Made by a program: the position numbers and the translations under genes. From NCBI RefSeq assembly GCF_963169125.1, contig NC_084793.1:230952360-231016359 (forward strand): 64,000 nucleotides of DNA, read 5' to 3'. The notes below the pieces were generated by a model, which was not told the DNA's origin, ran no database searches, and saw nothing but the letters and a program-made list of their open reading frames with translations. The stretch is from Humulus lupulus (taxonomy: Eukaryota > Streptophyta > Magnoliopsida > Rosales > Cannabaceae). Positions 53,721 through 64,000 of the stretch are shown here, piece after piece; within the stretch, counting starts at the first letter, position 1; the number at the start of each line of letters is the position of its first letter.

Positions 53721-54703
53721 ACAGCCAGAATCTCCCTGAACTTTCCCCCTTCGACTCCACTATTTCCAACTTGAACCAAAAGCTTCCAAACCTCGTTTTA
53801 AGTCCCAAATGAACCCAAAAACCATCTACACATGTCCTAGGCATCACAACCCAAGTAACCTAGCCAAAAACTGCCATCAATTCCCCTCAACCAACTAAGA
53901 AAACCAAGCTAAAAACCAAACCAAAAACAGAGCAAAGCTAGAGTTTTAATGGCTAGAAACTTACCTCAAGCTCAGATTAGGATCCTCTTCAATGGTAGAA
54001 CACAATCCTAAGCCCTCAAGATCCACTTCCCTAGCTTGAATCCTCAAGAACAGCTCAAAAATTCAAAAGAAAAAGGAGAAGAAAAGAGGTACGGGAGAGC
54101 ACTTTGATACTCTATTTTTGCCAACCTTCTACAGCCTTCAATGGTTTAAGTATATCATATGGTGAAAAGACCCTTTTGCCCCTAGGTCATTTAAGGTTTT
54201 CTAAAGACTCCCAAGGGTAAAACCTTCCTTTCCCGCCTATTTCGTTAATCATAACTAACACCCTCCTATTCCCGTTATTCTCGATATTCTCAAACACCAA
54301 TAATTCATATCTTGTTACCCTTTAACTCCCGGCAATGCTCTAATCACCAGAATACCCCGAGACTCACCTCGAGCCCTGAAATTAATCCTGTTATGACTAA
54401 ACCGCTAACTTGCACTCAAAGATCGTCTCATGCCGATTGGCTCGAACAAATCCGCATTATAATGTGGCCTCAACAATAGATCACCCACATGCATACAAAT
54501 ATACAATTACGCCCTCAACGGGCCAAATTACCAAAATACCGCTGTGATGAAATGTGGACCCACATGCATGCATTTAACATCATATTATAATATAATTCGC
54601 ATAAACATGCATATAATAGTTTAATGGCATAATAAAACAATTATGGCCCTCCAAGCCTACTAATCCAACCATTATACCGCATTAGGGATTTTGGGGCATT
54701 ACA

Positions 54704-54717
54704 ACTATCCCCTCCTT
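54704..54717 (-). other. Polypurine tract of element G
   Basis: The minus strand reads TAAGGAGGGGATAGT next to the LTR, identical in core to that of E and C. Confidence 0.8.
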
Positions 54718-54766
54718 ACAAAAATTTCATCCTCTAAATTTACCTGAACTGCTCGGGATACTGATT

Positions 54767-55830
54767 CTACATATCTGACTCCAGCTCCCAAGTCACTTCC
54801 TCGACCTTGTTGTTCCTCCACAATACCTTAACCAAAGGTATCATCTTATTTCTGAGGACCTGATTCTTTCTTTCAAGTATCTGGACTGGTTGTTCCTCAT
54901 AAGAGAGATCTGCCTCAAGCTCTATATCCTCATAGCTCAAAACATGAGTCACATCAGATACATATCTCTGAAGAGTTGAAATGTGAAACACGTTATGCAC
55001 GACCGACAATGCCGTAGGTAAGGCCAACCTGTAAGCCACTTGACCAATCCTCTCCAGGATCTCAAATGGGCCAACAAATCTAGGGCCCAGCTTGCCCTTC
55101 TTCCCAAACCTTCTCACCCCTTTCCATGGCGAGACTCTAAAGAAGACGTAGTCTCCCACTTGGAACTCCACGTTCTTGTGCTTGGGATCTGCATAGCTCT
55201 TCTGTCTACTCTGAGAAGTGAGCATCCAAGCTCTAATCTTCTCAATGGCCTCACTGGTCCTCTAAACTACCTCAGGACCCAAGTATCTCCTTTCACCTAT
55301 CTCATCCCAAGGAATGGGAGATCTGCACTTCCTACCATACAGCATCTCATAAGGTGCAACTCCAATGGTAGACTGATAACTATTGTTGTAGGAAAACTCT
55401 ATCAAAGGTAGATACTTACTCCAGGATCCACCAAAGTCCAACACACATGCTCACAACATGTCTTCCAATATCTGAATCGTCCTCTCAGATTTCCCATTTG
55501 TCTGAGGATGATAAGCAGTACTGAACTTCAATTGCGTTCCCATGGCTTTTGGTAAACTCCCCCAGAACTTGGAAGTAAAAGTAGGGTCTCAATCTGACAC
55601 GATCGACCTTGGTGCTCCATGAAGGTGCACGATCTCTCTCACATAGAGATCTGCATACTGGTCAACTGTATATGTAGTCCTCACTGGCAAGAAGTGAGCT
55701 GACTTGGCTTTGCGATCCACTGTAACCCAAATAGAATCATGTTGACCAACAGTCATGGGTAATCCCACCACGAAATCCATTATGATGTCTTCCCATTTCC
55801 AGTCTGGGATATCCAGAGGCTGCAATAACC
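54767..55830 (-). pseudogene. pol: Integrase core and chromodomain-like tail of element G
   Basis: Minus-strand frames from 55825 to 54767. The first catalytic Asp stands in IMDFVVGLP. The second region reads VSD then TGA (a former CGA) then DPTF at 55589. The third (DGQSE-like) lies in a damaged stretch near 55480-55500. TAG at 55262 stands where B has Gln. The C-terminal open part (55225-54767) has RFVGPFEILERIG, the HNVFHISTLQRY block and the chromodomain-like tail ending ATWELESDM-like. Confidence 0.87.
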
Positions 55831-56270
55831 ATGCTCACCTCTGATGCTCAGCCTTAACATGTTGACATGTCAAGCACTTAGCCACATACTCTACTACATC
55901 CCTATTCAACCCCGGCCACCAATACAACGATCTCACATCCGAATACATCTTCGTGGTGCCTGGATGACAAGAGTAAGGCGTAGTATGAGATTCGTCCAGA
56001 ATCTCTCGCCTCATAGCAGTGTCTAACGGAACACATATCCGACCCTTGTATCTCAACAAGCCCATCTTAGACACTGTATAATCTTTGGATGCTTCAGCCA
56101 AAACAGCCTCTTTGATCTTGATCAGCTAGGGATCACCCAACTGACCCTCCTTGATTCTCTCCAACAGTTTAGACTGTAGCGTAATATTGGCCAACTGGCC
56201 CACCAGCAACTCTATACCAGCTCTAGTCATATCATCTGCTAACTCGGGCTATCAGCCTCGCACCATAAAT
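55831..56270 (-). pseudogene. pol: Integrase N-terminal region of element G
   Basis: Open from 56101 to 55835 with [27 protein letters not shown] and the zinc finger (YWWPG then CLTCQHVK). The upstream linker ([13 protein letters not shown]) is broken by frameshift. Confidence 0.85.
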
Positions 56271-56678
56271 CTACCTCGGACCCTTCCGGCTTAAAGCATC
56301 AGCTACCACATTGGCCTTTCCTAGATGATACAAAATCTCACAATCATAATGTTTTACTAACTCCAGCCAACGCCTTTGTCTTATATTCAAATCTTTCTGC
56401 GTGAAGAAGTATTTCAAGCTCTTGTGGTCTGTATAGATCTCACACTTCTCCCCATAAAGATAATGCCTCCATACCTTTAAAGCAAAGACCACAACCGCCA
56501 ACTCTAAATCATGAGTAAGATATCTCTGTTCATACTCCTTCAGCTGACGTGAGGCATAAGCAATTACTTTCCCTGACTGCATCAGAACACAGCCCAAACC
56601 CTGATGTGAAGCATCGCAGTAAATTACAAGCTTCTCCTGATCTGTTGGAAGACTTAGAATCGAAGCTGTAATCAATCT
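56271..56678 (-). pseudogene. pol: RNase H of element G
   Basis: Intact over 134 residues: [41 protein letters not shown] and [16 protein letters not shown], with the acidic catalytic residues in place. It is separated from RT by one TAG (56676-56678) at a Gln position. Confidence 0.87.
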
Positions 56679-57494
56679 CTACTTCAGTTCCTGAAAGTTG
56701 TTCTCACACTTGTCTAACCACACAAATTTCTGATTCTTGCGTGTCAGCTCAGTCAATGAAGTAGAAATCTTAGAGAACCCTTCCACGAAACACCTATAAT
56801 AACCTGCCAATCCATGGAAACTTCTAACCACAAAATCATTCTTTGGCCTTGGCCAGTCTCTGACTGCCTCAATCTTAGCTGGATCTACCTTAATCCCCTC
56901 CTTACTGACAATGTGCCCAAGAAAAGATACCTGAGATAACTGAAACTCACATTTCTTGAACTTTGTAAACAATATGTGCTCCCTCGATCTCTGTAGAACC
57001 AATCTCAGATGATGTTCATGCTCTAACTCTAACTGAGAATAAATTAGGATATCATCAATGAAGACGATCACAAACTGGTCCAGATAATCCTTGAACACTC
57101 TGTTCATCAGATCCATAAAAGCAGCTAGGGCATTAGTCAATCCAAAAGACATGACTAAGAACTCATAATGCCCATACCTGGTATGAAAAGCAGTCTTCAG
57201 TATGTCTCCCTCCTTGACCCTCAATGGATGATAACCAGAACGAAGGTCTTTCTTTGAGAATACATTTTTACCTTGCAACTGATCAAACAGATCATCTATC
57301 CTTGGCAAAGGATACTTGCTCTTGATTGTTAGCTTATTCAGTTCTCTGTAATCAATGTACACCCTCGGAGAACCATCTTTCTTCTTTACAAACAGCAATG
57401 GTGCACCCCAAGGTGAGAAGCTAGGTCTGATAAAACCCAAATCCAACAGCTCTTGCAACTGTACTTTCAATTCTTTCAATTCAGCTGGGCCCAT
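56679..57494 (-). pseudogene. pol: Reverse transcriptase of element G
   Basis: 271 residues open: [35 protein letters not shown] and the catalytic FIDDILIYS, then the connection domain with [17 protein letters not shown]. It looks nearly functional. Upstream, a TAC-to-TAA change near 57498 breaks the link to protease. Confidence 0.9.
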
Positions 57495-57499
57495 TTTTT

Positions 57500-58075
57500 A
57501 TGGTGCTCTAGACACTGGCTCTGTCCCTGGTGCCAGTTTTATCATGAACTTAATCTCTCTGTGTAGTGGCAACCCTGGAAAATCTTTTGGAAACACATCC
57601 AGGAATTCACAGACTAATTTGGTCTCACTGGCACGACCTGAGTGGTGTCAACCACACTGGCTAAGAATCCAATGTAACCTCCTTGCAATAGATCTCTAGC
57701 CCTCAAAATAGAAATCATAGGTATACGGGGTCCATGCACAGTACCAACAAACACAAAAGGATCCTCACCTTCAGGCTCAAAGGTGACCATCTTTCTTCTG
57801 CAATTAATGGTTGCCCCACACTTCACTAACCAATCCATACCAAGAATCATGTCGAAGTCAGTCATAACCAACTCAATCAAATCCACTGACAACTCTCTGC
57901 CTTCCACTGTCACTGGCAAAGATTTGACCCACCTCCTGGATACTACCAACTCCCCAGTGGGTAATAAAGTTCCAAACCCCACAACATAAAAATCATAGGG
58001 TCTACATAGTCTATCAATAATTCTACTAGCAACAAAAGAAGTGTAGCACCAGAATCAATCAAACATTATAAGCGA
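57500..58075 (-). pseudogene. pol: Protease of element G
   Basis: The active-site loop DSGA is present at 58045-58056, followed by a small deletion that shifts frame. The open part (57982-57614) has GFGTLLPTGELVVSRRW, LIELVMTDFDMILGMD and GTVHGPRIPM. Confidence 0.85.
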
Positions 58076-59291
58076 TTCCAGCACTAAGAAACTGGCCTGT
58101 AATTACTGAGGGTGAAGCCCCAGCTTCTGCTTGTGTCAACATGAACACTCGAGCTGGGGCTGAGCTGTCCGCTTTCTTGGGTTCTTCTTTTCTTGCCTTA
58201 GGGCAATATTTCTTGAGATGACCCACTACTCCACATAAAAAGCAGGCCTTTGCCCTACATTCTCCCAAATGACACCTCTTGCATCTAGGGCATTCGGGAT
58301 AAGTCTTCTAGGCCTCACTACCACTCTGACGACCCATTGAAATACCACAGGGTTGCCTGTCAGGACCTGGAGCTGGGAAGGTGTCAGGAACCTTCCTCTT
58401 CTGATCACTAGGGCCTCCACCCCTACCAGAACCCATAAATGGAGAACCTATTCTCCTGAACTCCTTTTTGGTTGCATTATCTTGCCAGATCTTATTCTAT
58501 GCACTCTCAGCTGTGAGTGCCTTCTCAACCACCTGTGCATAGGTAGTAACCCCTACCACAGTGGTAATGCAAACATCCTGGGCTAATCTAGCTTGTAGCC
58601 CCTGGAGAAACCTCTCCCTCCTGGTCCCATCAGTGGGCACCAGCTCCATGGAAAACTTTTCCAATCGATAAAACTTCAGGGCATACTCAGCCACTGACAA
58701 ACTCCCCTGAAGTAAACTGATAAACTCCTCAGCTTTTGCCGCCCTGATGGCATCATTGTAGTACTTCTCGTTAAACAGAGTCTGAAACTCTTCCCAACTC
58801 AGGGCATTAATGTTTCTGGTCTGGGATATAGCTTCCCACCAAATTTGGGCATCTTCCTGAAACATATACGTGGCACAGGCCACCCGCTCATTACCAGTCA
58901 CCCTCATGAAATCTAGGATGGTGGTAATCATGCTCATCCATTGCTCTGCCTTTGCAGGATCTGCACTGCCTTCAAAAACTAGAGGTCGCTGCTTTTTAAA
59001 CCTTTCATAGAGAGGCTCCCGTTTGTTACCAACCTCTGGCAGCTGCTCAGTTGCTGGCACCGATGCAGAGGGTGCCTCAGGTGCATTGGCTACTGCAGGA
59101 ACCTATTGTTGTCTCATGAGGCAGAGTTCTTCTCTCTGCCTCAATACTATAGCCTGCAACTCATTAAATAATTGCTGCCAATTCTCAGGAGCTAGTTGTG
59201 GAATCTAACTATGGTCATTCTCCTGACCCTGATTATTATTCTAGCCTTGATCACCCTAGCCAGCTGATGAATCTATCTGTCCTGCAATCAT
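58076..59291 (-). pseudogene. gag: Gag of element G
   Basis: Start ATG at 59291. The Gln-rich head holds four TAG stops where B has Gln or where the repeat pattern demands Gln. The capsid domain is open from 59060 to 58497 (PLVFEGSADPAKAEQW, AQIWWEAISQ). The CCHC knuckle (CFLCGVVGHLKKYC) lies near 58190-58250. Confidence 0.87.
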
Positions 59292-59702
59292 TCTTATCAA
59301 CTTATACTATGCTGCAATAGTCAATACAGCCAGTCAAGCAGTGATAACTAAACCTCTTGCTGCCTTACGGTCCAAGAACACACAGATAATTATCATATTC
59401 CACAATTATACAGATATACAAATGGATATATGATCATAGAATTTAGCATTTAACATGTATCAAATAATAGTTCACAATGAACAATGCTAATAAGCATGTT
59501 CTGGCAATATCAGTAATAATAAGCACATTCTTGCTGATGATGCAGTATTCAAAGCACAGCATTAAACAGGTAAAGAATTTATACCATATTTAAGTAGTTA
59601 AATATATAACTACATAAATAGTTACCAAAACATGAGTCAAGCTTGTCTTCAGTGACGAGTGTACATGCTCAGCCAGTCTACAGGAATCCTAAACCTTAGC
59701 AC
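59292..59702 (-). other. 5' leader of element G
   Basis: Untranslated DNA with two TGCTTATTA-like words near 59490 and 59520, relics of the repeat seen in E. No gene. Confidence 0.65.
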
Positions 59703-59714
59703 GCTCTGATACCA
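59703..59714 (-). other. Primer-binding site of element G
   Basis: Perfect TGGTATCAGAGC on the minus strand, three bases inside the 5' LTR. Confidence 0.94.
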
Positions 59715-59717
59715 AGT

Positions 59718-62133
59718 TGTAACGCCCTAGTTACTCCAAGACTGTTACTGTGATATTTGAACCGTTCTTAACTCGTTAATCGAGTTCTTTGGTTATAAAC
59801 ATGCATTTAGGTGTTATTAATAGCTTAAGGTGTAAAACCAATCAAAAGGAAAGGATATATTTTATTTAAAACATAAAATTGTTCATGGGCCCATAAAAAC
59901 GTTTACAAGTTATTTACAATACAAAATGGTCATTACAGAGTAAAATTTACAACCCGCCGACCTAAGCGAAAAAAATAGGGTAAACCCCCTAGTTCCTCTG
60001 AGAAACTCCTTGGCCATGGTGGTCAAGCGGCCGCATATGTACGCATTGCCACCTAAGCTCTCCACTCAAGGCTGGGTGAGTTTTTCTTTCCTTTTACCTG
60101 CACCACATAGCACCCATGAGCCAAAGTCGAGCAAGAAAACCCAATACGTCACATATATAATATCAAACAATGATAATGATAATCATCCAGGACTTATAGT
60201 CCTAAACTGATGAGTGACAGATGTATAAGTCACTAACATGGGTTCCGTACCCTTTACAAGTGAGTGATCGAGTCACTAGCTTAAACATGATAAGTGACTA
60301 ATGAGCGAGTCACCAATGTAAACCAAGGGAGTGACCATGGAGTCACTACTGTGGGTTTCCTACCCTTAGCCATGTGACGATGGGGTCACCTGGGCCTTCT
60401 GGCCCTGGCTCTAAGTAATTAGTCATGGAACTAAGCAAGCGCTTTTAGTTTTCATCGAACTTGGGTCGATTCAGCATTAATGCTCATGATGAGTCATTCA
60501 ATGATGATGTCGATTAGATCTAAGCACTGCGTTCATGATGCTTATGCTCCTGACTCTTAGGTCAGTAACATACGACCAGTGCTCAAAACTACTATCAAAC
60601 TTGACTAGTAAGTCACAGCTTCACAACTAGTTCTGACACCATTGTCGGTTCTGACTAGTAAGTCAGTGCTATTCACAAGTAAGCAAGATTTTCTAAGCAT
60701 TTGATATGCAATCCATGTCCACATTTAAACACTCAAAATGCCTTAATAATAACCATGCATGTCACATATGGGGTTCAGTTTTCTTACCTCTAGTTCGAGC
60801 GAGAATTAGTAAAAGAACGACCCTTGAGAACGATCGACCTTTGATTCCTTAGCGATTACCTAACCATAACCAATTATAACCTCCATTAATGAAAATCAAC
60901 AATGAAAGGGTCTTGACCTAAACCTCACTCCCGGGACCCCGAATTGTACCCAAACTATGAGTAGATTCGATCCCGAGCCTTAAGGATTGAAACCCCGAGC
61001 CAAAAACCCTTAAAAATGCCCAAAACCAAAATCTGATGAAGTAGGGTAGCGCTGTAGTGCTACCCCCCCTAGCACCCCAGTGCTCTAAATAGACAAAAAC
61101 CCTCCTAAGTAGCGTTGTAGCACCCCCTTGTGGGCGCTATAACGCTACACACGGCCAGAATCTCCCTGAAATTTTCCCCATTCAACTCCACTGTCTCCAA
61201 CCTGAACCAAAAGCTTCCAAACCTCATTTTAAGTCCCAAATGAACCCAAAAACCATCTACACAGGTCCTAGGCATCACAACCCAAGTAACCCTAGCCAAA
61301 AACTCCTATCAATTCCCATCAACCAACTAAGAAAACCAAGCTGAAAACCAAACCAAAAACAGAGCAAAGCTAGAGTTTTAATATCTAGAAAATTACCTTA
61401 AGCTCATATTAGGATCCTCTTCAATGGTGGAACACAATCCTAAGCCCTCAAGATCCACTTCCCTAGCTTGAATCCTCAAGAATAGCTCAAAAATTCAAAA
61501 GAAAAAGGAGAAGAAAAGAGGTACAGAAGAGAACTTTGATACTCTATTTTTGCCAACCTTCTACAGCCTTCAATGTCTTAAGTATATCATATGGTGGAAA
61601 TACCCTTTTTCCCCTAGGTCATTTAAGGTTCGAAAGACTCCCAAGGGTAAAACCGTCCTTTCCCGCCTATTTCGTTAATCATAATTAACACCCTCCAATT
61701 CCCAATATTCTCGATATTCTCAAATACCAATGATTCATATCTCGTTACCCTTTAACTCCCGGCAACACTCTAATCACCAAAATACCCCGAGACTCACCCC
61801 GAGCCCCGAACTTAATCCCGTTATGACTAAACCGCTAACTTGCACTCAAAGATCGTCTCATGCCGATTGGCTCGAAAAAATCCACATTATAATGTGGCCT
61901 CAACAATAGATCACCAACATGCATACAAATATACAATTACGCCCTCAATGGGCCAAATTACCAAAATACCCCTGTGATGAAATGTGGACCCACATGCATG
62001 CATTTAACATCATATTATAATATAATTCACATAAACAGGCATATAATAGTTTAATGGCATAATAAAACAATTATGACCCTCCCAGCCTACTAATCCAACC
62101 ATTAAACCGTATTAGGGATTTTTGGGCATTACA
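59718..62133 (-). mobile_element. Element G 5' LTR
   Basis: 2416 bp with edges TGTAACGCCCTAG and GGGCATTACA. Partner of 52267-54703, with the same hairpin array, donor-like words and palindromic box (61045-61152). Confidence 0.92.
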
Positions 62134-62138
62134 GCTTT
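62134..62138. other. Target-site duplication GCTTT of element G (right)
   Basis: It matches 52262-52266. Confidence 0.93.
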
Positions 62139-62718
62139 CTTAGACCAGTGGGGCAACATGACTCAGTATGGATGATTGTAGACAGATATACCAAGTTAGC
62201 TCATTTTCTACTTGTGAGAACAAACTTTACCATGGAACAGTATGCAGAACTGTATGTGAGGGAGATTGTACGTCTCCATGGGGTTATGAAATCCATAGTG
62301 TCAGAACGAGATCCCATCTTTACCTCCAAGTTTTGGGGAAGCCTACAGAAGGCTATGGGGACTCAGTTGAAGTTCAGTACGACTTACCATCCTCAGACAA
62401 ACGGGCAGTCTGAAAGGATGATTCAGATACTGAAGGACATGCTTAGGGCATGTGTATTATATTTCGAGGGGTCCTAGAGTAAGTATCTTCTGTTGATTTA
62501 ATTTTCATACAACAACAGCTATCAATCAACAATTTGAGTTGCTTCATATAAGATGTTGTATGGCAGAAAGTGTAGGTCACCCATACATTGGGATGAAATG
62601 GGGGAGAGGAAGTACTTGGGCCCTGAGATGGTTCAGAGAACTATTAAGGCTATTGAGAAGATTAGAGCTCGAATGCTTGCCTCACAGAGTATACGGAAAA
62701 AACTACGCTGACCCTAAG
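62139..62718 (+). pseudogene. pol: Integrase core of element D (piece 3)
   Basis: It continues from 52266: [19 protein letters not shown], then the second catalytic region reading SERDPIF (Asp replaced by Glu), then QTNGQSER with the Glu kept. Several stops follow (after FEGS, in the SYNNSYQ block and after VAS). It is cut at 62718 by LTR H in the middle of the YADPK motif. Confidence 0.88.
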
Positions 62719-64000
62719 TGTAATGCCCAGAAATTCCTAATGCGGTTTAACGGCTAGATTAGTAGGCCGGGAGGGCCATAATTGTTTAATTATGCCATTA
62801 AATGATAATATGCATGTTTATGTGAATTATATTATAATATTATGTTAAATGCATGCATGTGGGTCCACATTTAATTACAGGGGTGTTTTGGTAATTTGGC
62901 CCGTTGAGAGTGTAATTGTATATTTGTATGCATGTCAGTGACATATTGTTGAGACCACATTATAATGTGGGTTTGTTCGAGCTATTCGGCATGAGACGAT
63001 CTTGGAATATTAATTAGCGGTCTAGTCATAACAAGTTTAAGTTCGGGGCTCGGGGTGAGTCTCGGTGTGATTTTAATGATTAGAGCGTTGATGGGAATTA
63101 AAGGGTAACGGGATATGAATTGTTGGTGTTTGAGAATATCAAGAATAGCGGGAATTGGAGAGCGTTAATTATGATTAACGAGATAGGTGGAAAATGCCAA
63201 TTTTTCCCTTGGGATCCTTTAGAAATCCTTAATTGACCTAGGGGTATTTTGGTCTTTTCACCCCTAGGATAGTTATAAGCCATTGAAGGTTGTAGAAAGG
63301 TAGTGAAAACAGAGTATCTTCAATAGCTTCTCCCGTACCTTTTCTCCTTCTATTTTCTTTGTGATTTTTGAGCCATTTTTTAGGATTCAAGCTTGGGAAG
63401 TAAGTCTTGTGAGTTTGGGAGTGTATTCCACCATTGAAGAGCATCATAATATGAGCTTGAGGTAAGTTTCTAGCCATTTAAATTCCCTGGTTTGCCCTGT
63501 TTTAGTTCTGTTTTCCATTTGAGATTTCTAGGTTGAATGATTGGTTTTGTTGGGAGTTTTGGCTAGGGTTCTTATGGTTGTGATGCTTGGGGTATGTGAG
63601 GATGGTTTTTGGGTTCATTTGGCACCAAAAATGGGATTTGGAAGCATTGGAATTGAGTTAGAACTGAAGGAGTCAAAGAAGGAAGTTTCAGGGGAGAACT
63701 ATTCTGGGGGTAGCGCTACATCGCCCATCAGAGGGCGCTATAGCGCTACACATGATTTTTGTGGGCAGTTTGGGGTTCTGAGTATAGCGTTGGGGCACTA
63801 TTGAGCAGCACTATAGCACTACTCTATTCCTCCATAATCCCATTTTGAGTGTTTTGAGTTTCAATCCTTAAGGCCCGGGATCGAATCTACTCACCATGTG
63901 GGCATGTTTCGAGGTCGCAAGAGTGGGGTTTAGGTTAAGACCCTTTCATTGTTGATTTTCATTAATGGAGGTTATTATTGGTTATGATTAGGTAACCGCT
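62719..64000 (+). mobile_element. LTR H (Tekay-like, plus orientation, cut by window end)
   Basis: It starts TGTAATGCCCAG and is, in reverse, a relative of the LTRs of G. It has a donor-like GAGGTAAGT at 63459-63467 and the AGCGCTATAGCGCT box at 63712-63822. Whether it is a solo LTR or a full element cannot be told here. Confidence 0.85.
63712..63822. repeat. AGCGCTATAGCGCT palindromic box in LTR H
   Basis: GTAGCGCTACATCGCCC and, after a CATCAGA spacer, GGGCGCTATAGCGCTACAC form one large imperfect inverted repeat. After a spacer TATAGCGTTGGGGCACTA and AGCACTATAGCACTAC follow. This is the cleanest copy of the box in the window. Confidence 0.82.

Larger units (their letters stand above)
52267..54703 (-). 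mobile_element. Element G 3' LTR
   Basis: 2437 bp, edges TGTAATGCTCTGG and GGGGCATTACA. It carries a hairpin array (52763-53080), a donor-like word near 53341-53352 and another near 53959 (minus strand), and a palindromic box at 53608-53720. Confidence 0.92.
52267..62133 (-). mobile_element. Complete Tekay-like chromovirus G, minus orientation
   Basis: 9.87 kb with LTRs 52267-54703 and 59718-62133, iMet PBS, PPT, gag, knuckle, protease, RT, RNase H, integrase and chromodomain-like tail, TSD GCTTT. It is structurally complete but broken by many stops, several of them CAG-to-TAG. Its LTRs differ by several percent in the first 200 bases, so it is older than the Tat insertion. Confidence 0.93.

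Overview
The window reads as repeat-rich nuclear DNA of a flowering plant, most likely a eudicot with a large genome. I see no host gene and no structural RNA gene. Almost every base belongs to a nest of long-terminal-repeat (LTR) retrotransposons of the Ty3/gypsy group. Seven of them have coordinates fixed by TG...CA ends, short target-site duplications (TSDs), primer-binding sites (PBS) or polypurine tracts (PPT). The species cannot be told from the sequence alone.

Left part (1-17701). A minus-oriented element ('A') with LTRs of about 2.07 kb supplies the 5' LTR (1061-1858 plus 16432-17701), a tRNA-iMet PBS and about 1 kb of unrecognised internal DNA. A nearly complete Tat-lineage element (1859-16426, TSD TATAC, minus strand) lies inside that LTR. 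It carries gag-protease, reverse transcriptase (RT), a double RNase H, integrase and, on the opposite strand, an intron-containing antisense gene (aORF) with its own TATA box and polyadenylation signal. Its two 890-bp LTRs differ at 18 positions by my count (about 2%), so the insertion is young.

Middle part (17702-36197). This holds a truncated plus-oriented LTR ('J') carrying a hAT-type MITE (17738-18303, 8-bp TSD), then a deletion-ridden minus-oriented chromovirus-like element 'C' (about 19862-36050). C contains a solo LTR 'I' (21451-23810, TSD TTCAT) and, in its 5' LTR, a complete plus-oriented Tekay/Del-like element 'B' (25933-35531, TSD GTTCC).

Right part (36198-64000). A decayed plus-oriented element 'D' is split into three pieces (36198-38073, 52085-52266, 62139-62718) by two minus-oriented Tekay-like elements: 'E' (38074-52079, itself interrupted by truncated 'F', 45978-50734) and 'G' (52267-62133, TSD GCTTT). 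The window ends inside a plus-oriented LTR, 'H' (62719-64000), which also sits in D.

B, C, D, E and G use the same gene order (gag, zinc knuckle, protease, RT, RNase H, integrase, chromodomain-like tail) and the initiator-tRNA PBS where it is preserved. No copy has a fully open polyprotein. The most interesting signals are not genes: arrays of short hairpins and palindromic boxes at similar places in otherwise divergent LTRs, a gag-derived hairpin minisatellite and a second polypurine tract in the Tat element, and a nonsense-mutation spectrum dominated by CAG-to-TAG and CGA-to-TGA changes, as expected from decay of methylated DNA.
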